From Phymatolithon calcareum (lineage: Eukaryota > Rhodophyta > Florideophyceae > Hapalidiales), in NCBI GenBank assembly GCA_977006965.1, contig OZ345371.1, forward strand, positions 1,674,001-1,738,000: DNA of 64,000 nucleotides. The letters are read 5' to 3'. Each line of letters opens with the position of its first letter. The stretch's first letter is position 1. Made by a program: the position numbers and the translations under genes. Positions 11,816-21,458 of the stretch are shown here, piece after piece. The notes under the pieces were generated by a model. The model was not told where the DNA came from, did not search any database, and saw only the letters and a program-made list of their open reading frames with translations.

Positions 11816-13039
11816 ATTTCCGATACGGCTTACGCCGCCATAGGATTTCCGTTCACCCGTCTTAGAGCGATTGCGACTAGAGATGGGTCTGCAACTAGCG
11901 CAGCAGCTGCAGATGCCGCTTTGTCAGCCTTTTTCTTGCGATAGTCGGCTTTGTACTGAGATTTCTGCTCTTTGGTAGCCCAATCACAGTCATTGATGAA
12001 ATGAAGTCTGTCATCTTCAGGTAGACGTTCCTGGCAAGCCTGATATGGGCAAGGAGGAAGATTTTTTTCGTCTTTGATTTGGATCAGGATGTCGTTGTGA
12101 CATTGGACTCGGACACAGAGGAGCGGTTGCGGGACGTTCTACTGCCACTTCCGCTATTTCAAGGACGCCCACCGCCACCTCCGTAGCTGGAACCATTCAG
12201 AAGTTCTCCTTGATTTCGACGCTTACGAGGTCCATCATTGACCAACTGGAATGCATCGGCAAGCTTGGTCGCGTGGGCAAAGAAGCCTTGAAAATCTTTC
12301 CGCAACGAGTAATGACTGAGGTAGAGGTCATCATTCAGACGGGATTGTAAAGATGGGGGGCGAATTTGGGAGAGGACATGCTGGACAGCGACCTTAGGCG
12401 CATCTTTTAAAATCCAGTTCAGTCCATGCTGTCGAAGAAAACTGTGGTAGGACACGAACAGTGCTTCCATTCTTGAGGTGGCGCTGCGATCCGTCATATC
12501 CATGCGGAGGGTCTTGTTTACTACGGCATCAAGCTTTGAGATAGTGATAGTCTCCTTGATTGCCTCCGTCTTCTTGTCCAGAAATACGCGAAGATCTTCG
12601 TACGTGAGATCTTCGTATGAATCAACCTTATCCCCGGCGGTACTTTTGATGGGATCCATTGCAAGAACGAAAAGTATCCATTCCGAGTCGACGCAAAATT
12701 TTAGAGCGACAGGACGTGCAGGTTCGGTTGATTCTGCAGGATCTATCTGACGGTGCCGGGCATCGACTTCAGTTACGTACTGATCGTACTTTCTTAAAGA
12801 AACGTCGAACACTTTCCGAGTCGCTCTTTCTGAGGGTTGGATAATTCAAACTTGTCGTGATGGAGTTTTAGGTTCGGATGGTCACTCCGGAGAGTTGAGA
12901 TGCAGATAGAGAAGGCACTCCATCCGCTGGATCTGGCATTTCGGGAAGAATCGAATGCAAAATTCGAAGAATGAATTCGTGGGTGGTTCAAGGTAAATTT
13001 CGTGGATTGATCAATGTGCATAAATGCGGTGCATTCCAT
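11816..13039 (-). pseudogene. gag with nucleocapsid remnant (nested Gypsy)
   Basis: Gag is read at 13039-12794 and, after a frame change near 12830, at 12812-12159. The second part has the helical capsid-like core (VEALFVSYHSFLRQHG-type block reading MEALFVSYHSFLRQHG, then VAVQHVLSQIRPPSLQSRL) and a Gly-rich tail. Around 12000-12140 a Cys/His series (CPYQACQ ... HFINDC) resembles a zinc-knuckle region. The frame shift makes the product untranslatable as one chain. Confidence 0.65.
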
Positions 13040-13313
13040 TTACTGAAGGTGTGTGCTCGAGCGACTTATATACTCCTAGATGAGTGAAGCGAACCATGAA
13101 GACACGTGTAGTCTCACATGCTGGCTGTCGGTTGCTACTAATCGTTATGATCGTCTAACCGACACTATCTTGGTAATGCTGATAATCGTGACTGTTTAAG
13201 CACAGTGCGAACACGATACCGAACGTTAGAAGTATCGTATGGCCAAGGAAGATCTTAACTCACTGTGTCGTTATGCGAGATGAGTAAACGGTAAGTTTGC
13301 TCGATGAGCCACA
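13025..13313 (-). repeat. 5' LTR of nested Gypsy element
   Basis: It is 289 bp, same orientation as 7791-8079, with matching TG and CA ends. It lies directly upstream of the nested element's gag in the sense direction. Scattered substitutions separate the two LTRs. Confidence 0.8.
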
Positions 13314-13314
13314 G

Positions 13315-14391
13315 GGTCGCAGCCTTCTCTACTTGATTGTCTGTTGTTAACCGCCATTGGGCTTCGAAGAATCTCAAAGACTTGAGTTGGCACGAATTGG
13401 TGACAAAATTTTTATCTCATTTCGAGTCCCCTGTGTTGAAGGATAGGCTACTCAAAGAGTTGATGAGTATTTCCTTGGGAAAAAACGAGTCTGTACAGCA
13501 TTACAGCGACCGCTTCACCAGTCTAATTCAAAGAACTGGAAAGCAGGATGAAGATGAAGAACTGATCTCCATTTTTATAATGGACTAGACGATAAACAGC
13601 AAGAATTGATGCACATATCAAGGGCAACAGATTTTGCCGTGTAGAACCGAACCGAAGACACCCCGTTTAAAGAATCGATTTCTTGAGATGTCCAGAATGC
13701 TATTGCGCTTGACGCGGCTCTTATACAGCCGAGCGTAATCGAGAAGGGCGCAAAGCAATCTGAGAAAGAATCAAGTAATTCACGAGAAAAGAGTTTCTGA
13801 AAAATATGCAAGAAATGGGGTCACCTTTCTTCTAAGCACCGAGATCCAACGGAAGGTAGCAGTCCGAAACCGGCGAACAAGGACACTAAACCGTCGGTCT
13901 CTGTCAAAAAATCGTACTTCCGATGCAAGAAACCGTGGAAGTATGGACACGTTTTTGATGACGATGACCACCAACATAACACCCTCGACGTGGAAGAAGA
14001 GGTTAATGAGCAGCGACCAAACGTTCGATCTGACAGTGAGGACGAAAGGAGCTTTGGAGCACGCTTCGCAGATTTCTTGGTTTTTAATGACCACGAACAC
14101 AACACCCAACTTTCTGAGGGGACAAGGTTGTTGATTTACACCCCTGTTGAGATCGATGGGGTACCTGGAACTGCATTGGTGGATAGCGGCGCGACATTAT
14201 ATTTATCGCGAAGAAGTTTGTGGATGAGAACGAACTTGCAATGCTACCAGAAAGTGGTATTATCAGAGATAGTGCCTGTCAAAAGCTTGCCGATCGTATT
14301 GGCATGGTGGATATTGAAGTCAGGACCGGATAGAAGACAGTATTGTGCTCCCCGGACGTTATTAAAATGCCGCCTGGAAGAGACTGAGTGA
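13315..14391 (+). pseudogene. gag C-terminal half, nucleocapsid and protease (outer Gypsy)
   Basis: Gag resumes with the retrotransposon capsid core: NRHWASKNLKDLSWHELV, FLSHFESP, LMSISLGKNESVQHYSDRF (13337-13590). Later frames give a partial zinc knuckle (FRCKKPWKYGH near 13920) and an acidic spacer. A protease start IDGVPGTALVDSGATLYLSRR, containing the catalytic DSG, lies near 14150-14215. Frames change at about 13590 and 13830. The continuity with 7349-7790 across the nested element is the evidence for the insertion. Confidence 0.7.
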
Positions 14392-15251
14392 TTGTGCTAT
14401 GTCATTTTGATGCCTTCGGGTATGAAATCCGAGGGTTTCCAGTGAAACCTCCTTCTACAAGCAACGTCCGAACCACGGATAGTGACGGGAACTCTGAAAA
14501 ACTGGAGCTTAATGATGGCCTTACAGCAGAAGAGCTTCCGCCTGCTGTGGCCGAGGCTCTAGCTTCGAATGAGCTCATCCCGGCTTCGAGTCGATGAACA
14601 TATGAGCTTGCCGTGGTTAATATCAAACCCAAAAATATAGAGAAAATCTGGAAGCACGTGAACTATGCTTCAAAACGCGATGAAGCACGAACAGATGAGA
14701 AGATTAGAGCGTGGAAGAAAACTGGAGATGTTGAGCACGCACCGGAGGGCTGCACTAATCGCTTCCCAATGCTGGCTGTTCCTAAGAAAGATGCCTACGG
14801 CAGAAAAGTCGACGTCAGGCCCTGTATTGACAAGCGTATTCTGAACCAGAGGTTGCCGGACGTATCTTACCCTCTCCCCAAGATTCATGATATCATCAGT
14901 GAGGTTGGGTCCCTGTGCGGCCCTCTGTACACCACGATCGATATCAGGGACTCGTATTTCAGATTTCGCATTCCGGAAGCAGACCGAGACTGGAAAGCTT
15001 TCATGTGGAAGAAAAAGCACTTCCGCTTTACATGTGCGCCTTTTGGAATAAAGGCAATGGCGTCACAGTTCCAAATGGCCATGGACAAAATTTTGGCAGA
15101 CATGGCCTTTGCGATTTGTTACATTGATGATATTGTGTTGCTCTCAAACAACTGGAAACAACATATTGAACATGTCAAAGCAGTGATTGACGAATTAACC
15201 GAGATCAACCTCCCGATCAGGGTGGATGACAGTCGGAAAAAACTGAAGTAA
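14388..15251 (+). pseudogene. Reverse transcriptase (outer Gypsy), truncated
   Basis: RT blocks appear in order: FPMLAVPKKDAYGRKVDVRP, CIDKRILNQRLPDVSYPLPK, TTIDIRDSYFRFRIPE, FTCAPFGIKAMASQFQ and the catalytic ICYIDDIVLLS (about 15113-15145). A stop near 14597 separates the leader from the main frame starting at 14613. The reading ends shortly after the thumb at 15251 and nothing of RNase H follows, so the element is truncated there. Confidence 0.85.
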
Positions 15252-15262
15252 CGGTCCCAAAT

Positions 15263-15714
15263 TTAACATTGTCTCGTATACGTAAACGAGATACCGTCGG
15301 TGAACACAGCCTTTGCGCCAGGCCCGAAACCCAGAAACACGTTGTGCAGATAGAAGGTGCCATATACCAGCGTTTCCGGGATGTGCACCCGCTCCAGATC
15401 ACCGCATGTGCGCTGTAGAATGTGCACGGTTGAAGCTATTTTCGATATGCCATGCAACTGCAGCTTGCCCAGGGACTCCGTCTCCACTTCTAAGAGCACG
15501 TCGGTCACAAAGCGCTCCTTCCCTTTGCAGGAAAGCTCGTCGGTAAACTCATTCGCGCCCAGATGCACCATGACGCTCCCCTCCTCTTGGATTTCCAAAG
15601 TTTTCGGAACAAACCTAGGCAATTGGAGGATCGCGCGCAACCTCCGCCCTCTGAGCATCTAGAGTTATCGCGTGCACGGTGGAGCAAAAGTTCCAGGTTG
15701 CAGCCACGGTGCAC
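15263..15714 (-). CDS. Hypothetical protein fragment, unknown
   Basis: This is an open minus-strand frame; ATG readings give 131 codons (15658-15263). It is rich in beta-type alternation, with EGSVMVHLGANEFTDEL, VTDVLLEVETES and VYGTFYLHNVFLGFGPG blocks. It reads like a genuine domain rather than noise, but I do not recognise it. It lies just downstream of 15717-16150 on the same strand and may be part of the same gene after a frame break. It could belong to a transposon or a captured foreign gene. Confidence 0.35.
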
Positions 15715-15716
15715 TC

Positions 15717-16150
15717 TTAACAGCGCTCGGTAATCGAAACGAGGAGGATCAAGAGCCCCACCGCCTTAGTCTGCAGGAGACCTTGCGCTAAATAAATTCT
15801 GTGGCGCGCCAGAGCGGCCATGACCCAGCGATCGATCCCCGGACGCCTTGCGCGCCGTTTCCATGGCTTTCGTGAAAGCTCGTCCTCTAGAGTCTCTCGC
15901 AGCCATAATCGGAGACCGCCGCAGAGGTCGTAGATGTCGACGCGCACGGGAGCCCAAGTATCCTGCACGTGGTCAGCATGGGGCGCCCACTCGGTGCGAG
16001 AGAGCATCGCAGTGCAGTCCTGTGCGTTTGATTCCAGAACAAGCACGTAGTTGAATTTGCGGTCGTCGCCCATTGGCTCGTGCGCAAGTCCAGATCCACC
16101 AGATCGAGGCTCCATTGGATCGACAATTCAGACATGGTGAAACGAAACAT
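15717..16150 (-). CDS. Hypothetical protein fragment, unknown
   Basis: Two overlapping minus-strand frames (15717-16115 and 15887-16150) are open. The longer contains FNYVLVLESNAQD, VRVDIYDLCGGLRLWL and a basic segment SRKPWKRRARRPG. The other starts with MSELSIQWSLDLVDLDL, which looks like a natural start, so a frame change around 16050 is likely. It is probably the N-terminal part of the same unknown decayed gene as 15263-15714. No family assigned. Confidence 0.35.
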
Positions 16151-16395
16151 TGGGGCGCAGTAAGTCGACCCATCCTGTATGGCAGAGTGGGCCCCTTATC
16201 ATACCTCGGTAAACCGGTCAAATGTTTTGTTTGACGATATCTTCTCTTCCTTTGCGTTTTTCAAAAGATACCCTTTCTCTTTTCTACACTTTGCATGAAT
16301 AAAAAACGAGATCTAATAAGCTGTTATAAAAACAAATTTTACAGCTGGGTTTCTCGCATACTAATTGTGGAAATGGTCCAAAAAGCATCTTAAAA

Positions 16396-16898
16396 TTGGC
16401 ATTTATATCACTTGATATGGCATACGACCCATATGGACGTATACATTGCGAAGAGGACATTAGAAGCCTTGAATTTGCTGTTGGCAGTGAATTGAGTGTT
16501 ATACATATGTCAGGTGAGGTTTTGCTCTTGGACACCAGCACTGTAACTAGGATGCATACTTTTGGATATATGATACAAGGAGAAAACTGCCGGATATGGG
16601 CAACAGGGGAGAACCCGAAAACAGTTCAAGTGGCTACAATGTAATTTAAAGGACAATGCGTTTGTGGGATTCACGTATGGGCAACCAGATTGGTCATCCG
16701 TGGTTGGGAATCGAAGCATTATATTCAAGTCAGTTCAGTCCTAACGGTCGGCAGGTGTCCGTCGGTCAAGATGACGGAACTAATCGGATCTGGAGCTTGG
16801 ATACGATAATTCACATTCGTGATATTATGAAAGGATATAGAGCCGTCGTATTTCGAGTTGCATTCAGCTCGGATGGTCCGCGAACTCTCGGAATCTGA
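16396..16898 (+). pseudogene. WD40-repeat protein relic
   Basis: Two frames in series (16396-16644 and 16656-16898) show beta-propeller character. The second has MRLWDSRMGNQIG, QFSPNGRQVSVGQDDGT, NRIWSLDT and VFRVAFSSDGP, i.e. the ends of successive WD40 blades (x-W-D / x-I-W-S) with the S-P-D/N-G turn. The first, with SLEFAVGSELSVIH and GEVLLLDTST, is probably a further, more eroded blade. A stop and frame change separate them and no start is apparent. WD40 proteins are scaffolds; the parent gene is unknown. Confidence 0.7.
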
Positions 16899-17119
16899 AG
16901 CCAAAATGTAAGTAGACCGCAACCAGTGACCGTCGTGTCGCTGTTTTCAGGCAGGAAAAGCCATTTTGAAGGAGGAAGGCTTTAGATTCACGTCTGAAAA
17001 GAGCCGAAACCCATGAGAGTTTTTCAAGGAAAATTACTATTCTATGTCACTCTCTATTCATTCGTGTTACACACAGGGCTTGGACTCCTTTTTTCGTGAT
17101 CCCAAAAGTCAATGACCTG

Positions 17120-17700
17120 CTACTTTCTCAACAGAAACCGGGAGGTCGGACCATTCTCATGACAACGTAAGCACAGGAAAGTAAGTAAGCAATGCAAGAG
17201 TTCAACTAAAGCTACTCGCCGTTGAGAATATGTTACAGTGGGCTCATATGCGAAGCGGATATCGTCCAAAAGACAATCTCGCATCTTCTCAGCTCTGTTT
17301 CTTCTTCTTCCTTTCATTCGCTCATTTGACAACAACCGAACTCTCCTTGGCAAACTCTGTGCTCCCATACTATCAACACATGAGTCATACTGCGGCTTTT
17401 CTTTCTGCCTCTTTTCCGCAATATGCTCGTCTCGTGGACCATTGGAGCTACAGTGTCCCCATTCACGTCGATTTCCATGTGGGAAAGGTCGTCTTTTGCG
17501 TCATCATTTTCTTCTACATAACTTTTCTCGTTCATCCCCGCAAACAAGCCTGGGGCCGAACCCTCTATGTTTAGAATGCCGCCTTCACCATTCTTGACGT
17601 AGCAATCCCGAATTACCTCAGCAAAGAGCGAAATTAGTGTCAGCTCCAGAGTTTTGTAGTCTTCCTTGTTCCTGTCATCATCACGATCAGGGTGAACACA
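17120..17700 (-). pseudogene. Unknown gene fragment, frame-broken
   Basis: The minus strand from about 17700 to 17314 reads continuously with natural-looking content: CVHPDRDDDRNKEDYKTLEL, LISLFAEVIRDCYVKNGEGG, MNEKSYVEENDDAKDDL and a basic RKRGRKKSRS segment. A frame change near 17350 leads into SLPRRVRLLSNERMKGRRRN at 17368-17230. The HPD triplet with flanking basic residues is weakly reminiscent of a J-domain, but the remainder does not convince. Unknown, probably dead. Confidence 0.35.
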
Positions 17701-18390
17701 AAGAGCTTTGTCCGGAATGATTCGGTTATTGTTGTTTGAAAATTAAGAACCTGCTCCTATAAAATCATTGGTAGTTGCAGTGGGTTTAAGGCCGGGCACG
17801 GGGCGCACGCCAAAGGCAAGTCAACAGGTGGGCAATTTTGAGCGAGGATTGTGGACTTCGCGCGAGAGGTGTCCGTACTACTGTCGGGCAGTTGTTGGTA
17901 CAGTAGAATTCGCGAAATGTGCAGTGGAAATACTGAGTTTTTCTTTGTGCGGCAAACCTTCACGTACTGAAAAATCATATGTGATCTTTGCCCATCTTTT
18001 GACTGAGATCTGTTAGAAGTTAGTCGTGGAATCAAGTGTTTTTTGGAAAGTAATGGCTTTTGAGCAATAGAATCAGTGCTGCGAGCTTGATGACACTTTT
18101 TAGAGATTGTATCTTCCCATGGAACTAGTGGAAATGGAAGTACATGACCTCCTGGCGACCGATGGGTCACAGAGCACCGGAGACGCAAGGGGCTCCCAAC
18201 ACGGAATCTGGGACAGCGGTTGGCGCGCTGATAACCACGAGGACGGAATTTACATGGTCATTGAACCAGGAGCGTTGTTCACTCTCCAAGAGATCACCGT
18301 GTCACACAAAGGGGCTTCTAAGTAATCCGAACACGTTCATCACTAATCGTTCGATAATCGGCACACCCGCCGTATCTACCATATGCATCA
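17701..18390. other. Uncharacterised; open minus frame 17757-18188
   Basis: A 143-codon minus-strand frame is present but its composition is unremarkable and no domain is recognised. It may be downstream sequence of the broken gene at 18391-19687 or simple chance. Confidence 0.3.
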
Positions 18391-18536
18391 TCACATCACA
18401 GGTGATGAGTAGCGGACCTTCCGTACCGAACGGACAGTCATCATAGCCTCCGCCAATGGATGGTCGTCGAGCGGGTAGAGGTTTGTGCCCTCGACCGGCA
18501 GGTTATCCCTTGTCGAAATGGCATCCGCATTGAAAC

Positions 18537-19329
18537 CAGGGATTGGGAGTAATATATTGCTATTGTATTGGCAGGCAACGCCTAGCCGGAATAGCTATTT
18601 CAATATGTCTATTGCTATTGAAGTATGTTTTACAAAAACATGGTTACATATCTCATAGAACTTGCTGCTCAGCATCCTCCCCAGCACGTTCAGCAACTCG
18701 AGCGCCATTGTCATCGGCCATCGCAGTAACGACGGTTTGAAAATCCCAGTAACTTCGATTGACTTTCAAGAATAGCAAAGACTCGAAGAGCAGAGGAGTA
18801 ATTCGCTGCCTATTATCCGCAAGGATGCCGCCGGCAAGTGAAAACAGTCGTCGATTTCGGCAGAAGAACCAAGAAAAGATTTCAGATCCATGTACGTCTG
18901 AGCAGGTTCACGACGACGGCGCTTTCGCTTCTTGAAAATTTCAGTCATCGACAAAGTATCATCTTCGTCTTCAGATCCGCTTCCATATTCTAACATCTCA
19001 GACTGCATCTTCAGGTGCGCACATGCTGCCTTTTCTTCGTCCATCATCGTCGCTACTTCGTTTCTCTGGATTTTGATGACCCCCGCCTCGAAAGTAGAGC
19101 TCCATGAGAGCACAGAGTGGAGCTTGATGTAGTTGTCCTTGAGATTGCACCCGTATAACGGCGCTTGAACCACATTTCGCTAAAAAGACCGTATCAGTTC
19201 TGTTTACAGATGTGCCACTCGAATCTTTCAATACGTATTGCAATACATAACTCGTGTTCAATAACGTATCAATAACAGTACTGTATATTTCAATATATCG
19301 CAATAGCAGTATATTACTCCCAATCCCTG
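18537..19329 (-). mobile_element. hAT-family DNA transposon, deleted derivative (793 bp)
   Basis: The terminal inverted repeats begin CAGGGATTGGGAGTAATATA (left) and match the right end for about 28 bases with one mismatch. Both ends are flanked by the identical 8-bp sequence ATTGAAAC (18529-18536 and 19330-19337), the target duplication size typical of hAT. Internal minus-strand frames carry a transposase C-terminal region. LFSLAGGILADNRQRITPLL and FESLLFLKVNRSYWDF (about 18850-18720) match the hAT dimerisation domain; the preceding frame (19173-18850) joins it by a frame shift. The element lacks the catalytic core and is non-autonomous. Confidence 0.92.
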
Positions 19330-19337
19330 ATTGAAAC

Positions 19338-19433
19338 CCTGCATGTCGCGAGAAATGGAAACAGACGTCAGTAAAAACGAGAAAAGTCCTTTGTCCATTT
19401 CGCAGGGCGACAAGCGATGCTCGTAAACGTACC
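19338..19433 (-). other. Candidate spliceosomal intron, 94 nt (19432-19339)
   Basis: Donor GTACGT follows AAG. TACTGAC lies about 28 nt before the acceptor ATGCAG/G. Removing it joins two open frames in phase. This is the clearest intron signal in the window. Confidence 0.6.
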
Positions 19434-19692
19434 TTGGCAACCGTGCCACCCGGTACCGTCCAGTACTGCGGCTTCCCGAACTTGGCGCTGAGACACCACT
19501 ATGCATCCGGGACGCGGTGAAATCGGCCGAGCTTCACAACGTGCCCTACACGACCGAGTGCAAGAAATTCATCCGGAGCCTCTAGCATGCACTCGCTTTG
19601 AGATTCCGAAGCTTCGCTCACGCAATTTATTTTTTCGGACTCCTTGGTCCTATCCTCATACGGGCTGATCTCTTCCATGAATGGGGACTAAT

Positions 19693-19936
19693 TGTTGAAC
19701 TAATACTTCTTGCCTTTACTGATGTGTCTAGCTTGCTACTTATACTCCCGGGCGTAATGGCAGTATCCTCTTGAGTGCAGTAGCACATAGATTTCACCTG
19801 GCAGGGATGGCTCTCGAGGTTATACAACTTATGTCTCGTTGCAACTTGAGTTTGTGTTTTGGGTTCGCCAGGCGAATATGTCACAAGATACGCCTTTCAC
19901 AGTATGTACACAACGTGATCGCGTGTGGGTTGAGCA
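19693..19936 (-). repeat. 3' LTR of Copia element
   Basis: It is 244 bp, begins TGTTGAAC and ends TTGAGCA. It matches the two halves of the right LTR (23106-23150 and 23713-23906) with few differences. Confidence 0.88.
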
Positions 19937-19977
19937 GATGTGACCGTGCAGTAGGGGCTGGAGATGGTTTTGCGGAT

Positions 19978-21458
19978 TTAGCAGCCCCGGGCAGGCTCTG
20001 CTGCGCGGGTACGGATCAGTTGCAGGTTGCGCATAAGCTTTACTCGACTTAGGGGCTTAGTAAAGATATCAGCGAGCTGGTACTCACCGGGCACGTGCTT
20101 GGCTTCGATGGCTTTTCGGTGTACTTGCTCGGTTATGCAGCGTGCTCTGGTGTCGATATGTTTGCTCCTTGTCGTTGGCCCGTTGGCCACGGTCATTGAT
20201 ATAGCAGCGTTATTGATGGGCGCGTGTATGGGCATGCACCAGTCCCGCGATAGTTGGTAGAGCCAGACAATGACTCTTGCGGCGTCGGAAGCAGCAGTGA
20301 ATTCGGCCTCTGCTGTGCTGAGGGTAATGGATGGTTGTAGTTTGCTTTTCTAGTAGACTAAATCGCCTGCGAGCGTGATTGCGACGCCGGTGCGTGAACG
20401 CCTGTGGAAGGGCACGCTGCCCAATCGGAGTCGGAGTATGCGCGGAGGACAGGTTCGGCGGCATGCTTGTACTCTATGGAAGCGTCTCGTCGACCAGCGA
20501 GGTAGCGGACGAGCCGCTTGAGCGCTTCCATGTGGCGCTGCGCTGGGGATTCGAGCACGGCGGTAATATAGGCGATCTCATAGACAGCGGTGTCTGCTAT
20601 GAAACGCGCAAGCCCGACGCCGTGGCTGTAGAGGCTATAGTCCTCATGTGAGAGGGCAGGCTCGTCTGGCTTTCGAGCTACGAGGTTGGCCTTGGTGTCG
20701 TGCGGCATTGTGGCAGGATTGCAATCTGCGAGCCCGAAGGAGTCGAGGAGTTCTTCAATGTGCTTTCTCACGGAGAGCTTGACACCTGTTGCGGTCTGCT
20801 GTATGGCGACACCCATGTGTTGCTCCAATGGATTCTGCTCAGTCACTTGCCACTCATTGGAGAGTTTTTCTTTGAGCTTGGCGAGGAGTAGGGCGCTTTT
20901 AGACGTTAGGACGAAGTCGTCGGTGTCTGTTAGGAGGCGTGCGACGTCGCCGTTCGCGCGGTCGATGAAGAGGAAGCATCCTGGCTCCGCTTGTAGTTGC
21001 TGCCATCCCCACTCGTGCAACTTCGCGTTTCGGTGGGCTTCCCACAGGAATCCACCGTCCGGGCTCCCCATTTGCGCGCATTGGATGCGTAAGTGCTTGC
21101 CCGGTACTATGTATGAACCGTCCGTGCGACGCGGCTGCTTCATGAGTACTGGGTAGCGCGCGTCTGCCGGCGCGCGTGGGTATGCAGCTGGCACGTCAAG
21201 GCCGCACATGTGTTCGCTATGAAGGGCAGCGTGAGCGTACAAAAGGCGGCGCGCTGTGTGCGATGGCGACTGAGCGGCAGTGCGAAGGGGGTCGTAGTGT
21301 ACGTTGGCCGCCATTCGGTCTCCTCTAACAGTGCATCTCGCGCTGACCCCGGATATACACCCGTTCTTGTCCGTCTTGTAGCGGTATTTCCACGTGTTTT
21401 GGACCGGTTTGTCACCCGGTTTGGTCGTTACGAAGGTCCATGCGCCGAGGGACACCAT
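19978..21458 (-). pseudogene. Copia reverse transcriptase and RNase H
   Basis: The RT reading (21458-20358) shows GAWTFVTTKP, WKYRYKTDKNG, GLDVPAAYPRAP, RIQCAQMGSPDGG and the catalytic region LLTDTDDFVLTS, where Copia members usually have YVDD; loss of the Tyr-Val suggests decay. RLVRYLAGRRDASIEY and YSDSDWAACPS mark the RT to RNase H passage. After a frame shift near 20400 and a stop near 20370, RNase H continues as ITLSTAEAEFTAASDA and HVPGEYQLADIFTKPLSRVK to 19978. Confidence 0.85.

Larger units (their letters stand above)
7791..13313 (-). mobile_element. Nested chromodomain Ty3/Gypsy element, complete structure
   Basis: Two direct 289-bp repeats (7791-8079 and 13025-13313) flank a minus-strand gag, protease, RT, RNase H, integrase, chromodomain series. 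A polypurine tract (minus-strand GACAGGGGAG) abuts the downstream LTR at 8080-8090. The LTRs are very similar but differ at several positions, so insertion is not very recent. I could not find a convincing target duplication at the outer ends. Frame breaks in gag, RT and integrase make it non-autonomous now. Confidence 0.85.
7078..15251 (+). mobile_element. Outer Ty3/Gypsy-type element, truncated and split
   Basis: Plus-strand gag (7349-7790, resuming about 13318), a nucleocapsid and protease region (13890-14391) and reverse transcriptase (14388-15251) appear in Gypsy order. A complete minus-strand LTR element (7791-13313) sits in the middle of gag. The outer element stops inside RT at about 15251; RNase H, integrase and 3' LTR are absent. 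Several frame changes show it is dead. Confidence 0.75.
18391..19687 (-). pseudogene. Dead host gene with one intron, interrupted by hAT
   Basis: Exon A (19687-19433, minus) reads MEEISPYEDRTKESEK, ESECMLEAPDEFLALGRVGH-type sequence and FGKPQYWTVPGGTVAK, with a single in-frame TAG at 19501-19499. It ends AAG followed by GTACGT. A 94-nt intron (19432-19339) has a TACTGAC branch-like motif at 19373-19367, about 28 nt before CAG. Exon B resumes in phase at 19338 with GFNADAISTRDNLPVEGTN and stops at 18391, but a hAT element (18537-19329) has landed just after the splice acceptor. The Copia element at 19693 lies immediately upstream, and eroded frames beyond it (23912-24110) may be the 5' part. 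No family is recognised. Confidence 0.55.

Noticed and set aside
17620-17690. J-domain (HPD motif) in the unknown minus-strand fragment
   Set aside because: Only the HPD triplet and nearby basic residues fit; helix II and III patterns are not convincing.
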